Assembly: GCF_002999335.1 (NCBI RefSeq)
Contig: NW_020312226.1
Location: 1 to 36,918 of the forward strand
Direction: 5' to 3'
Length of the DNA: 36,918 nucleotides
DNA from: Cyclospora cayetanensis
Taxonomy: Eukaryota; Apicomplexa; Conoidasida; Eucoccidiorida; Eimeriidae
Under the pieces are notes generated by a model. The model worked only from the letters and a program-made list of their open reading frames with translations. It had not been told where the DNA came from and did no database searches. A program made the translations under genes and the position numbers. This document shows positions 12,101 through 21,620 of the stretch, piece after piece. Position 1 is the stretch's first letter. Each line of letters begins with the position of its first letter.

Positions 12101-13462
12101 TATGACGTCTCTCACAACATCGCGAAGCACGAAGTACGCCGCCTTGTACCCTAAGTTTTGCTGCTGAGTGCAGCTTTTCTCCCTCTTTCCTCCCTCCTTC
12201 CCTGCCTCCCTTGCCCCTGTCCAGCCACAGCTGCGAACGCGTCGCGAGCTGCGTGCAGCCTTCAACTGCTTCCTTTTTGCCTCAAAGGCCTCCCCGCATG
12301 CTTACTGCCCCACGTATATGCATGCGTTCGGCGGGGCTGCTCAGGAGCACTTCGTCAACGGAGAGGTGCAGAGCTTGCTAGTGCATCGCAAAGGCGCAAC
12401 ACGCGCGCTACCACCACATCACCCCCTCATTCCGTGTGCCTACCAGCTCATCGGACAGCCGGCGCTAATTGGAGGGACCATGGGAACGTGCAGCTATGTC
12501 CTCCTCGGTACCGAAAAGGGCCTCAAAGAGACTTGGGCCTCTACATGTCACGGTGCTGGAAGGGCAAAGAGCAGAAATGCTAGCAGAAATACGCTTTCCT
12601 TTGAGGACGTCATGCGACGTCTAGAAGAAATGCGCATCTCCGTAAGACACTTGGAGGCCCTCCCTCCTCCTCACGCCTTTCACGCATGCGGATTTGCTGC
12701 ACGCGGATGCTCGGTAGCCGTAAATATGTCGTGCCCTATGTCTGTGTGCGAGGCACTCGTGCGCTCTTCTCCTGCTGGCCTTGGCAGCCTCACGCTTTCG
12801 TTGAAAGGCCCCCCCGTTCCCAAGTGTCTGTGCATGCGAAGAAAAATGGTCTCCGCGCATGTCTGCCGTTCTGCCACGATTTCATCGTGCAGATCTCTCT
12901 CTCACGTGTTGTCTCTCTTGCGCCTAGCGCTGCATGGTGCCCTGTTGCCTAGTCCCACGTCCCCTACAGTCGCCTGTACGCAGCAGCAGGAGTAGCAATG
13001 CTCTCCCCGCAGCTCCTACCATGGCTCCCTACATGCGCAGAGGACCTGTTACTGAATGGAAACGCAGACCTCTCTCGCTCTCTCTCTCGTGTAGCCGTCG
13101 ATTATTCTATATACACGTACATCTGACGTGGACATAGGAGGCGTAGAGATTCGTGCACCTCCCAGCTCGAATCTCTACTGACTCGTGACTCCGATGGTCT
13201 TGCGGGAGGCAGGCGGTGCAGGAGGCACTTTTTTGGCGAGCTTTCAGATTACTCGTCTCCAGCTTGTGTACTTGTCTGAGTGTGTATATTCCCGTGCCGG
13301 TCTGTTACATGCCCACAGCTGCGCGTGGCCTCCCCCAAGTTGGTGGCTGAAGAGGCCCCTGAGTCGTACAAGGATGTTTCCTCCGTTGTGGATACCTGTC
13401 ACGAGGCGGGTATCTCAAAGAAGTGCGCAAGGCTCAAACCCATCGCTGTTATCAAAGGCTGA
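6190..13462 (+). CDS. RTCB: RtcB, tRNA-splicing RNA ligase (HSPC117 family)
   Basis: RtcB joins tRNA exon halves, linking a 2',3'-cyclic phosphate or 3'-phosphate end to a 5'-OH using GTP and Mn2+. Ten exons join in phase: 6190-6301, 6593-6763, 7812-8039, 8784-8891, 9065-9153, 9316-9366, 9754-9909, 11963-12133, 12345-12641 and 13319-13462, giving 508 aa against 505 in human. The metal-binding and guanylylation residues are all present: Cys126 in DINCGVRL, His231 in GAGNHY, His262 in [10 protein letters not shown], His356 in DVSHNIAK and His431 in STCHGAGR, the last being the expected GMP-carrying histidine. The C-terminus is the invariant RPIAVIKG type (here KPIAVIKG). Similarity to animal RtcB is high throughout, and the eukaryotic introns exclude bacterial contamination. 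Intron 3 starts with GC (AAAG/GCAAGT), and no GT donor there keeps the frame. Introns 2, 3 and 7 are filled with tandem repeats. Start choice: the first exon's MASYRAF aligns with the human N-terminus. Confidence 0.97.
6990..7800. repeat. TATG/TGTATA microsatellite in RtcB intron 2
   Basis: About 800 bases of degenerate GTATATG, GTAAATG and GTATGT words fill most of RtcB intron 2 (6764-7811). The array runs almost to the acceptor at 7810-7811, so this acceptor lacks an ordinary pyrimidine tract. Confidence 0.9.
8040..8783 (+). other. GC-AG intron of RtcB (intron 3)
   Basis: The donor reads ATGAAAG/GCAAGT and the acceptor TTTGCGCAG/AT. Joining after 8039 and at 8784 rebuilds the conserved [11 protein letters not shown] segment. 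The only nearby GT (8044) would break the frame. AG/GCAAGT is the strong consensus expected of GC donors. The intron contains the 20-bp minisatellite at 8264-8411. Confidence 0.9.
8264..8411. repeat. 20-bp G-rich minisatellite in RtcB intron 3
   Basis: The unit GTAGGTAGGCAGGCAGGTGG repeats about seven times almost perfectly, with the last copy slightly altered. The sense strand carries regularly spaced GG and GGG runs. Confidence 0.95.
9408..9450. repeat. ATAC/ATAT microsatellite in RtcB intron 6
   Basis: A short CATA repeat grading into TATATACATATA, inside the 387-base intron 6 of RtcB. Confidence 0.85.
10134..11735. repeat. 1.6-kb polypyrimidine TCTCTG tract in RtcB intron 7
   Basis: About 1600 bases are almost pure pyrimidine on the plus strand, built from CTCTCTGT, CTCACTCT and TTTCTCT words. 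The tract takes up most of the 2053-base RtcB intron 7 (9910-11962). Interruptions are mainly G and scattered A in CTGT and CACT words. Because it lacks TAA, TAG and TGA, it produces 600-residue Ser/Leu-rich open frames that I do not regard as genes. Confidence 0.97.
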
Positions 13463-14326
13463 AGCGAAGAGCCCATACAAAATACCACGGACCTCATACT
13501 GAGACACAAACTCCTACGAGGCGTCGTCGGTCGGTGTTTAGCACCCTAGCGCCGTCAAAGAGAGCCGCTGTGTGCCCCCCTTTCGGGTATATATATATTT
13601 ACATATATCGCAGCGCCTCTCCCACGGTGCGCAGTATTTCCAAAGAACTGTAACGGCGGCTTTCCCGTCTTCATGTTGCACCAAGAAAGCCTCTCTGGAG
13701 GCCCCTTCGGGCCCGAACAACTCGGCCTCACGACAAGGTCTGTAGGGCCTTATCGTGAGCTTCTTTAAGCTTGCTCTTACGAAAGAAGGAGGTGTATATA
13801 GCGCCACCGTTTTCTAGCGGGGGGTATGGCTGCATGCCCTTCGCGGAGATCCTCTGCGGCAGCGCTGCATCAAATTAGGGCTTTGGAGTCGCCTATGCGT
13901 AACGTGCAGTGCCCCTCTGAAGGCATTCCCGATGGCGAGGAAGGAGCCATGCGTGCAAGAGTACCTCCTGCTGCATAAGAGGGATGGGGTGAGGAGGAAG
14001 TCGGGGGTTCTTTGTAAGCCGGACGAAGGCGCTCACGTCTTCTGAATCGCGCATGCATGGGAGCCCCCTAAACACCGGGGGAACTCTGTGCAGCATCGAG
14101 CACGCCTCGATCCGCGAGACAGAGCGGCGCAAGTGCTCACGATTGGCTTGGGCAGGGGAGAAGGGGCTGGATAAGCACGTGCTAAAACTGTTGTGTTTTA
14201 TAAGACGGCAACCTTCTCCCCCCATTCGGCTCTTCCCCCACCCCCTTTTCACCCACCCCTCCTGCCTTACAACCTACCCCCGCCCCCCCTCCCTATGGAT
14301 CCTTGGATGTTTTCCCCACACGCTAC
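13463..14326. other. 3' flank of RtcB with possible minus-strand exons
   Basis: This is a non-repetitive stretch apart from a short TA run near 13590. It holds the unidentified minus-strand candidate described separately. No other feature is visible. Confidence 0.4.
13538..14252 (-). CDS. Possible unidentified gene convergent with RtcB
   Basis: Three minus-strand segments look coding. The first, ending near 14040, contains RREACSML-like sequence (SRIEACSMLHRVPPVFRGLP) and then CMRDSED before a GTGAGC donor. A possible second starts after a CTTATGCAGCAG acceptor near 13970. The third contains SLKKLTIRPYRPCREAELF and then AFLVQHEDGKAAVTVLWKYC near 13620-13770. I could not fix all splice phases or name a family. 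If real, it is a small gene read toward the 3' end of RtcB. Confidence 0.3.
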
Positions 14327-14461
14327 ATGGCCGCTACTATTACGCCGCTAGGTGACACGTACCGAAGGGGGCTGCCTGACCAGCAGAAGCCGCAGCAGGA
14401 AAATACAACCAGCGAGGGTAGCTCCGAGTGCAACTGCAGGACGGCAAGCTGTAGACTCTAG
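14327..14461 (+). CDS. Possible short first exon or small ORF (44 aa)
   Basis: An ATG-initiated frame begins MAATITPLGDTYRRGLPDQQ and stops at the TAG just before the 22-bp satellite. It contains a possible donor (GAGG/GTAGCT) near 14418. It might be the 5' exon of the glutamine-rich gene downstream, but no phase-tested junction supports this. Confidence 0.2.
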   Translation: MAATITPLGDTYRRGLPDQQKPQQENTTSEGSSECNCRTASCRL

Positions 14462-16203
14462 GCGGTGTATATCAGCTCAGCGTGTACATGAGCCGCGAGC
14501 TTCCTTGCTAGGATCGCTCGCTCCTGCAGATGTGATGCCTCGCTCCTGCGGATGCGATGCCTCGCTCCTGCGGATGCGATGGCTCGCTCCTGCGAATGCG
14601 ATGCCTCGCTCCTGCGGATGAGATAGCTCAATCCTGCGGATGCGATGCCTCGCTCCTGCGGATGAGATAGCTCAATCCTGCGGATGCGATGGCTCAATCC
14701 TGCGGATGAGATAGGTCGCTCCTGCAGATGCGATGGTTCGCTCCTGCAGATGCGATGGTTCGCTCCTGCGGATGCGATGGTTCGCTCCTGCGGATGCGAT
14801 GGTTCGCTCCTGCGGATGCGATGGCTCGCTCCTGCGGATGCGATGGCTCGCTCCTGCGGATGCGATGGCTCGCTCCTGCAGATGCGATGGTTCGCTCCTG
14901 CAGATGCGATGGTTCGCTCCTGCGGATGCGATGGCTCGCTCCTGCGGATGCGATGGCTCGCTCCTGCGGATGCGATGGTTCGCTCCTGCGGATGCGATGC
15001 CTCGCTCCTGCGGATGCGATAGCTACTAGCGAAGGGGGTAACAAGCATGCAGGGGGGGAAAAGTTTCAAGGCGCTGCTGGTATCAGCCGGCCTGCCCCGC
15101 AGCCGACTGTGTTTAAAGCAGCTCTTTCTCCCGCGTGCTTGCTCGCCAGTGGAGTCGATCCTGTTGTTCCCAATGGAACATAAGACAGGAGGGAGGCTCT
15201 ACGATACCACAAGGCGCTTTTCGCTGTTGCAGCAGCTGCTGCGGTCGTTGCAGCGCTCCAAGCGCAGCACACCGCAGTTTCCCCTCATTAGACACGCTAG
15301 CTCCTCATATCTTTATTTAATGCGAAAAAAACAGCTCATTTCACGCGCTAGGAATTACTGTAACGTGAGACGGCCGGCCTGTGCTGCAGGAGCGGCCATC
15401 CCGGCAGCTGCCAGCCAAAGGCGCAGCGACGGCTGTAAATGCGGCTTTGCTGAGATCTCCAGCATCCAATTGGTTCAAGGCAAAAGATTTTTGTCGCAGT
15501 TCACGATTCGGCGCGCTGTTGCGCTGTCTACCGCATGCCCTCCGAGCAGCAGCAGCTGCTGCTGCTCGAACACCGCGCTGCTTGCTGCAGACGCCGCTGT
15601 GCTTGCGTGCCGTCGCGGGGAGGTCTGGAGGAAGGACTGACGCGCATGCACGAAATAAAATAAGCAACTCCTGCATCGCAATTGTGTGTGAGCTTTTTTC
15701 GTGGGCAGCGGCGTAGCAGCTCAGACCGCCGCGACTCAGGAGTCCTCTCTACGTGTATGTCGTATATGCATGGCTGCTACCGCTGCCGCAGCAGCAGCAG
15801 TAGGAGCAGCAGCAGCAGCAGCTGCTGCTCCTGCAAACAACGGCAACGCACGCCTTCAGGACTTTTGTCTTAGCAGCTGCCGCTGCAGAAGGAGATCCCT
15901 GCTGGCTGTGTAAGCGGCCCTTTAGTGCTGCCCCTAAATTGAGGTGTGCCTCTGTGGGGTGTCGGGGAGCGCTCGACTGCGTGACTTCCGGCTGCTGCAA
16001 GGCTTTTCTCGCTCTGCGGCGCACCAGCCAGCGCGGCGCAGCAGGAACGGCAAACGCGCAGCGAAAAAGCGGCAGAAAAAGCGGCACACCTACCGTGCAT
16101 TCCTTCAGCACTCCTGGGTGTATGGACCCTCGGCAGCAGCAGCAAGCGCAGCAGCGGAAGCCCTCGACAGAGGAATGAGGACTGCCTTTCACTCGCATTC
16201 CCT

Positions 16204-16241
<38 letters not shown>

Positions 16242-16589
16242 TGGCACAGCGGCTTCTGCAACGGCCTCTGTCCAGGTAACTCCTGCCCGCATCGCTGCTC
16301 TTGTCGCTGCTGCTGCAGCAACAGCAACACGACCAGCAGCAGCAGCAGATGGCATCCGCAGCAGCACAGTTGTTGTACTGCGGCGCCCTCTCCGCAGGCA
16401 AAGCGCAGCGCCTCTTTTCCTCCCCTCTCTCCCGCCTTCCTAGCAGCCTGGCAATTACTCTCCACACACACTCTCCACCCCACTCCCACCGCAGCTGCCG
16501 CTGCAAGTTCTGCAACAGAAGCAGCCGCGAGAACGCCACGCTGTCGTCGCACTGCCCCTCTCCAGATCCCTCTTCGCTCCCCTCCTCGC
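14462..16589. other. Satellite and CAG-rich region upstream of the Q-rich gene
   Basis: After the 22-bp satellite come about 700 bases of ordinary sequence and then CAG/GCA tracts at 15780-15830, 16133-16155 and 16202-16242. The plus frame at 15944-16275 contains a basic stretch (KRAAKKRQKKRHTYR) and a Gln tract, and ends in an AG/GTAACT donor in phase 2. This makes it a plausible upstream exon of the Q-rich gene. The only phase-matching acceptor I saw (16317-16318) would give a 43-base intron, so the link is unproven. Confidence 0.35.
14515..15024. repeat. 22-bp satellite, about 23 copies
   Basis: The unit CTCCTGCGGATGCGATGGCTCG repeats head to tail with a few alternating variants: GCGG or GCAG, and GATGG, GATGC or GATAG. 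Three plus-strand and two minus-strand reading frames stay open across all or much of the array. There is no spacer sequence between units. Confidence 0.97.
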
Positions 16590-16775
16590 ATGCAGCAGCA
16601 GAAGCAGGAGCAGCAGCAGCAGCTGCTGCTGCAAGTCTTGCAGCAGAAGCAGCCGCAAGACCTCCAAGCTGCTGGCGAAACGCACTGCAAAGACCAGCAG
16701 CAAACGGGGGATTTTTCGCAACAACAGCAACAGCAACAGCAACAACAGCAACAGCAACAGCAGCAACAGGAACAA

Positions 16776-16816
<41 letters not shown>

Positions 16817-17289
16817 GCCGCTGCACGTGCAGCAGCTCCAGCTGCAGCAGCTACAGCATAATACACAACCGCTAGGGAGAGTGCCGTCCCCACTGAAAAA
16901 TACGCTTCAGAGTCAAAGCTTTTTTAAAACGCATGATGACAGAGAGCTGCCGCAGCCGCTCCCTTCTCCTCCGCAACAGGAGCATCAGACCCCGCAGCAG
17001 GATCACCAGAAATTCCTGCAGCAGCCGCTGCCAAGGCTGCAGCAACAGCAACAACAGAAATTTGTCTCAGACGGAAGCCCATACACCGCAGGCAACCTCG
17101 CTATCGACACTCCAGACGAACAAGGCGAGGACGCTTTCATTGCACCCTCCAGGTATGGAGTCTTGACACTTCCAAAAAACAAAAACAGTCTTCCTCAAAG
17201 CAGAGAGCGGCATGCACGCCGCCTTTCCAGGCGCACGGAAGGAAGGAAAAAGGATGCCTCTCTATAGGGATGTGCACATATATACACAC

Positions 17290-17347
<58 letters not shown>

Positions 17348-17845
17348 GTATATATATTACATGTATATATATCTATATGTATACATATATACTACATAAA
17401 TATATATATCTATATGTATACATATATATTACATAAATATATACGTATATTTATACGTATATATTACATGTATATATATGTATGTGTATGAATGCAAAAG
17501 TTCGTTTATACATTTTGTAGATATTCGTGGTGTGTGTTGATTGGTGTGGGGTGTGAATGCAGGCGCGAGGAGGGCTGCACTGCGCTGTATTCGCGCGAGC
17601 AGCAGCAGGCGTTGCTGCAGCAGCTGCAGCACTTAGCCGCTGGTATGCTGTGGGAAGGCAGTGGTCGTCAGCAGCCTCAGTTTTCGGCTGCAGGAGCAGA
17701 GAGTCTCTTGCGGCTTTTGCAGAGCAGCAAGCAGCAGCAAGAGGTGATGCAGCGTCACGAGCTGCAGCAGCAGGTGATGCCTAGTGCTCAAAGCCATCAA
17801 GCGGAAGCGGAGCGGAGATCTTTCCCTCCCCCCCCGCTCCTCCTA

Positions 17846-17886
<41 letters not shown>

Positions 17887-19678
17887 GGGCTTTGCTCTAG
17901 CAGCTCCCGCCGCTCAGGAGGCTCCCGTAGCGCCCGCCTTTGTCGGGGATGCAGATTTGCAGAAGCATCATCAACCTGACGAGTCTCCCGCTGATCCTCC
18001 TTTCTGGCCTCATCCTGCGCCTCACAAGCGGCTACGGAGAGGCAAGAGAGGCGGCAGAAACAAACAGAAGAAGAAGCAACAGGGAGGTGCTGCGGCTGCT
18101 CCCTGGGGGCCGTCTTTTGAAGGTTCAGCATCGACAGAAATTCAGCAGCTAGCTGCAGAACGCCCTGAGTTGCTGCTGCTAGCTAGCCATCTGCTGCAGC
18201 AGCAGCAGCAGCAGCAGCAAATCCAGGATATGCTGCGCTTGCAGCAAGCCAGAGAACTCCTGAGGGTGCACCAGCAGCAGCAGCAGCAGCGGCAGCGGCA
18301 GCAGCATCATTTGTTGATGCAGCAGCATCAGCAGCATCAGCATCAGCAGCATCAGCTGCACCAGCAGCAGCACCAGCAGCAGCACCAGCAGCAGCAGCAG
18401 TTGCTGCTTTCAGAAAGTTATCAGCGAGCCTCGTATCCCTCAGGTCTTGACTCGCGGCAGCTGCAACAGCTGCAGCAGCTGCAGCACCAGCACCAGTTGC
18501 AGCAGCAGCTCCACCAGCAGCAGCAGCACCAGTTGCAGCTGCAACAGCTGCAGCACCAGCAGCAGCAGCACCAGCAGCAGCACCAGCAGCAGCATCAGCG
18601 CGGCTTGCACTCGTCTGACATTGGCGATCTGCGCATGCAGCTGCAGCAGTACGATTTGCAGCAGCAGCAGCAGCAGCAGCTGCTCGTGCAGGAGCAGCAG
18701 CAGCAGCAGCTCCACCCCCCGCAGCAGGCCCCACACGTGCAGCAGCAGCAGCAGACGCTTTCCCCTTACTTAAGGGACGGAAGAGCCGCCGCTGCCATGC
18801 GCCTGCAGCAGCAGCAGCAGCAGCAGCTATGGCTGCTGCTGCAACAGCAACAGCAACAGCAGGAAGCGCACTCGCATCCGTACGGCAGTATTCGCTTCCT
18901 CCCGAATGTCAGGGAGCCTCGCGCATCCCTCAGCAGCGGCGTTGTAACGCCACACTGGGGACGGCAGCAGCAGCCGCAGCAGCAGCAGCAGCGGCAGCAG
19001 CAGCCCCTTAGAATGAACTCCAGCAGCAGCAGCACCAGCGGTCGTGTGTACATAGTTCCTGCACAACGGCCCGAGCTCCCCCAGCAGCAGAAACAGCAGC
19101 AGCAGCAGCAGCAGAAACAGCAGCAGCAGCAGCAGCAACAAGAATTGGCTTCCCGGGGGCCTGTGGGGCCCCTTGCGCTACCGTCTAGCATTAGTGCGCT
19201 GCCTCCCCCAGCAGCTGCTGCCGCTGCAGCTGCTGCAGCAGCTGCCTCTGCCGTTTCCGCTCCTGCGCTTCCCTCTGCTGCTGCTGCTGCTCCGTTGTCT
19301 ACCGCAGCAGCAGCGGCAGCAGTAGACAGGGAAGTTTCGGATTTAGCGCAGTGTTTCTCTGAATGTACCGTCAGTACTGGGGAGGGCCTGCTTGTTGCTT
19401 CTCCTGCTCGATCCGTTCACAAGGCAGCTCCCACGACAGCACCAGTAGGGCATGGGAGGCCTCTTGCAGATTGGGAGAGCGGAACGGCAGCTGCGGGAGG
19501 AGGCTTTGGAGGAGCGGCTGCTCGCCCCGGTAGCTGCAACACTGCTGCGTGTCGCACGAACAGCAGCAGCAGCAATCACAGCAGCAGCAGCAATCACAGC
19601 AGCAGCAGCAGCAGCAGCAGCGCAAACGGGTACCGTTTGCTTGTGAACGCCTCGGAGAAAAGGCAGCTGCTGCCTTGA
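16590..19678 (+). CDS. Glutamine-rich low-complexity protein, function unknown
   Basis: At least two exons are supported: 16590-17152 (donor CCTCCAG/GTATGG) and 17563-19678 (acceptor GAATGCAG/G). They join in phase 2 to restore an Arg codon, giving about 890 aa from the ATG at 16590. The frame is open further upstream, so the true start may lie earlier. The intron is a TA microsatellite. The protein is dominated by Gln tracts, with His, Leu and Met admixture in the middle, a Ser tract near 17848, an Ala block near 19208-19330 and another Ser block near 19560. Ordered-looking parts are few: a basic cluster ([20 protein letters not shown]) near 18020-18080 and a helix-like stretch [11 protein letters not shown] near 18166. 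I recognise no domain. A nuclear or RNA-granule protein would fit the basic cluster and Q-rich make-up, but this is inference. Further 3' exons are possible because several GT sites precede the stop. Confidence 0.5.
17277..17490. repeat. TA microsatellite in the Q-rich gene intron
   Basis: An uninterrupted TA run of about 55 bases (17291-17345) is followed by TATACATATATAC and TATATCTATATG words. The whole run lies in the 410-base intron 17153-17562. Confidence 0.95.
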
Positions 19679-20326
19679 GAGGCCTCCGTCTCGTTTTCCC
19701 GCTTCGTGTAGCGATAATGGTGCCTTGTCTTTGCATCTCTATTTTGTTTCGAGCTGCTGCTCTCGGCAGCTGATGCAGCAGGAGCAGCAGCAGCTGCTGA
19801 TGCAGCAACAACAGGTCTGTACTCAGGCTCGACTTCCACCGTCTGTGGCCGCTTGCCCAGAGGCTTATTATGACATCTCTTGAAAGGGTGTCTCCCCTTC
19901 CGTGCGCGGCGGAAGGAGAATTAGGGGCGGAAGCCCTCCACGCGATGGGGGAGGAGCTTCTCCCCCCTATCTCCCGCCTTCACTTCACCTCCCCAAACCT
20001 TCGAACCCTTCTCCCTGCCTCCTCCCCGATCGCCGTGGTGCTCCTCGCCAACTCCTTTCCTTCGCGCCTCATTCGGCACTTCACTGCCCCTTCACTCCCC
20101 CTACCCTACGTTGCGCAGGAGCGGGGGACGAAAGTCTCCTTAAGGCCCCCCTCCTCTGTTTCCGCCGTGCGGAGTCTCCGCTGTGGTTCGTTTCGCAATC
20201 ATTCCGGGGTATCCTTGACTCTTTCTCTCGCGTCGTGCTCCCGCCTTCCCCTCCCCGCCTTCCCCTCCCTTCAGTTAGGGTTTATTTATGGCTGGCAGGC
20301 AGAGGCTCACCGGTGCGCCGAGCTTT

Positions 20327-20547
20327 GGGGGCCCTTTTCCCTCTCTCTCTCTGTCTGTCTCTCTCTGTCTGTTTCTCTCTCTGTCTGTTTCTCTCTCTCT
20401 CTGTTTGTCTCTCTGTTTCTCTCTCTGTTTCTCTCTCTGTCTTCGGGGACAGAGAGAGAAACAGACAGAGAGAGAGAAACAGAGAGAGAGAGAAAAACAG
20501 ACAGAGACAGAGAGAGAAACAGAGAGAGAGAGAGAGAAAAGGGCCCC
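20327..20547. repeat. CT/GA inverted repeat, about 220 bp
   Basis: A pyrimidine arm beginning GGGGGCCCTTTTC runs through CTCTGTCTGTTTCTC words to a centre at GTC-TTCGGG-GAC (20439-20450). It is then mirrored by a purine arm of GACAGAGAGAGAAACAG words ending GAAAAGGGCCCC. The arms (about 114 and 100 bases) are imperfect and would pair with small slips. The GGGCCC clamps at both ends and the TTCG-type loop make a single large stem plausible. Confidence 0.9.
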
Positions 20548-20989
20548 TCTCCGGTACACTGGGCCTTATCGAGGGCCCTCCTCCCTTCGGGAGCCTCAGG
20601 ATGCGGAGGGGATTCATTTGTGGTTTTGCTTTTATGCCTGACAAAACATCATGCGGTCACCTGCTGCTGTTCGTTTTTATCGCCCTAAGGGCGCACATGA
20701 CTGCCTGCCTCCTTTTTTCTCCTCATCTTCAGCCTGTCAGTTATGGAGGGAGGCTCGCTGTGCCTCTCAGGAGGCCTACAGTCTCCTCGCGTTTGTGTGC
20801 TCACTAGGGGTCGCCCTCCCTCAGGGGCCCCTTCCGCCCTCGCAATGAAGGGGCCACAGGGGGAGGGGCCCTCACCTTAAACAGGAGACACATCATGACA
20901 CCCCAGGAGGGGACCTTACAGCGGCCGGGGAGTTTTTTTCTTGGAGTGCGTCTCCCCCAACAGTCGCCTTGCTACGGAGTTTGAAGCGC

Positions 20990-21045
20990 AACAAACACAC
21001 ACACAAATACACATACACACACAGACACACACAGACACACATGCA
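20990..21045. repeat. ACAC/ACAG microsatellite
   Basis: CACACACAAATACACATACACACACAGACACACA-type simple sequence in the intergenic region. Confidence 0.85.
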
Positions 21046-21217
21046 CATTCTGGCGAGCCTGCAGCTGTAAAACGCCGGTGCTATGGAAGTGCGCCGAGAA
21101 CGCCCTATCCTACTGGCCCCCTCCAACTGACTGCGTCGGGAGGGGGAGCAAAATCTTGCTGCTGCTGTTGCTTTCGCTGGTGCTACACCACCTAAAAACG
21201 AAGTCCTGATTCCCTGA

Positions 21218-21252
21218 CGCATGCACGCATGCACGCATGCATGCGTGCACGC
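21218..21252. repeat. GCATGCAC palindromic microsatellite
   Basis: The words ACGCATGC and GCATGCGTGC alternate. Each is self-complementary, so the run can fold on itself. Confidence 0.85.
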
Positions 21253-21620
21253 AGAACGCAGGGTGCCTCCAGGAGGCGCGCATGCGACACACACTGCCTC
21301 CACCGGGGAGCTGGCTGATCAGGGTCTGCAGAGAAGAGAGTGCAGATGCAGCTGTAACGGAGGCGCATGCGTAATGTGTGTGTCGGGAGTCACCCCCTCT
21401 CTGGAGGGGCCGCGAGGGCAGGGGCGTATGGGAAAAGCGGGTGAGGGTGCAGGAGCTGTGAATAGCGAATGCTGCATTCTCTATTCGAGCTTGTGTTCTG
21501 TGTGAGTGTGTGAGGGAGTTTGTGCGCCTCTCTGAGGCTGTCGTCGAGAGGCACGCAGAGGGCTGAATAGCGCGCGGGAAGCAGCGGGGGTGCAGGAAAC
21601 TAGCCACCAAGCACATAGAT

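Noticed and set aside
6190..13462. Possibility that RtcB marks bacterial contamination or recent transfer
   Set aside because: Ten exons with eukaryotic splice sites and closer similarity to animal RtcB than expected of bacterial forms argue for an ordinary nuclear gene.
14515..15024. CRISPR-like regular repeats (also considered for 26131-26430 and 36585-36918)
   Set aside because: Units are directly abutting with no unique spacers, and the host is eukaryotic. These are satellites.
15749..16893. Long minus-strand frames rich in Cys, Leu or Ala
   Set aside because: They are shadows of CAG/CTG tracts read from the other strand. Their composition follows the repeat and there is no domain.
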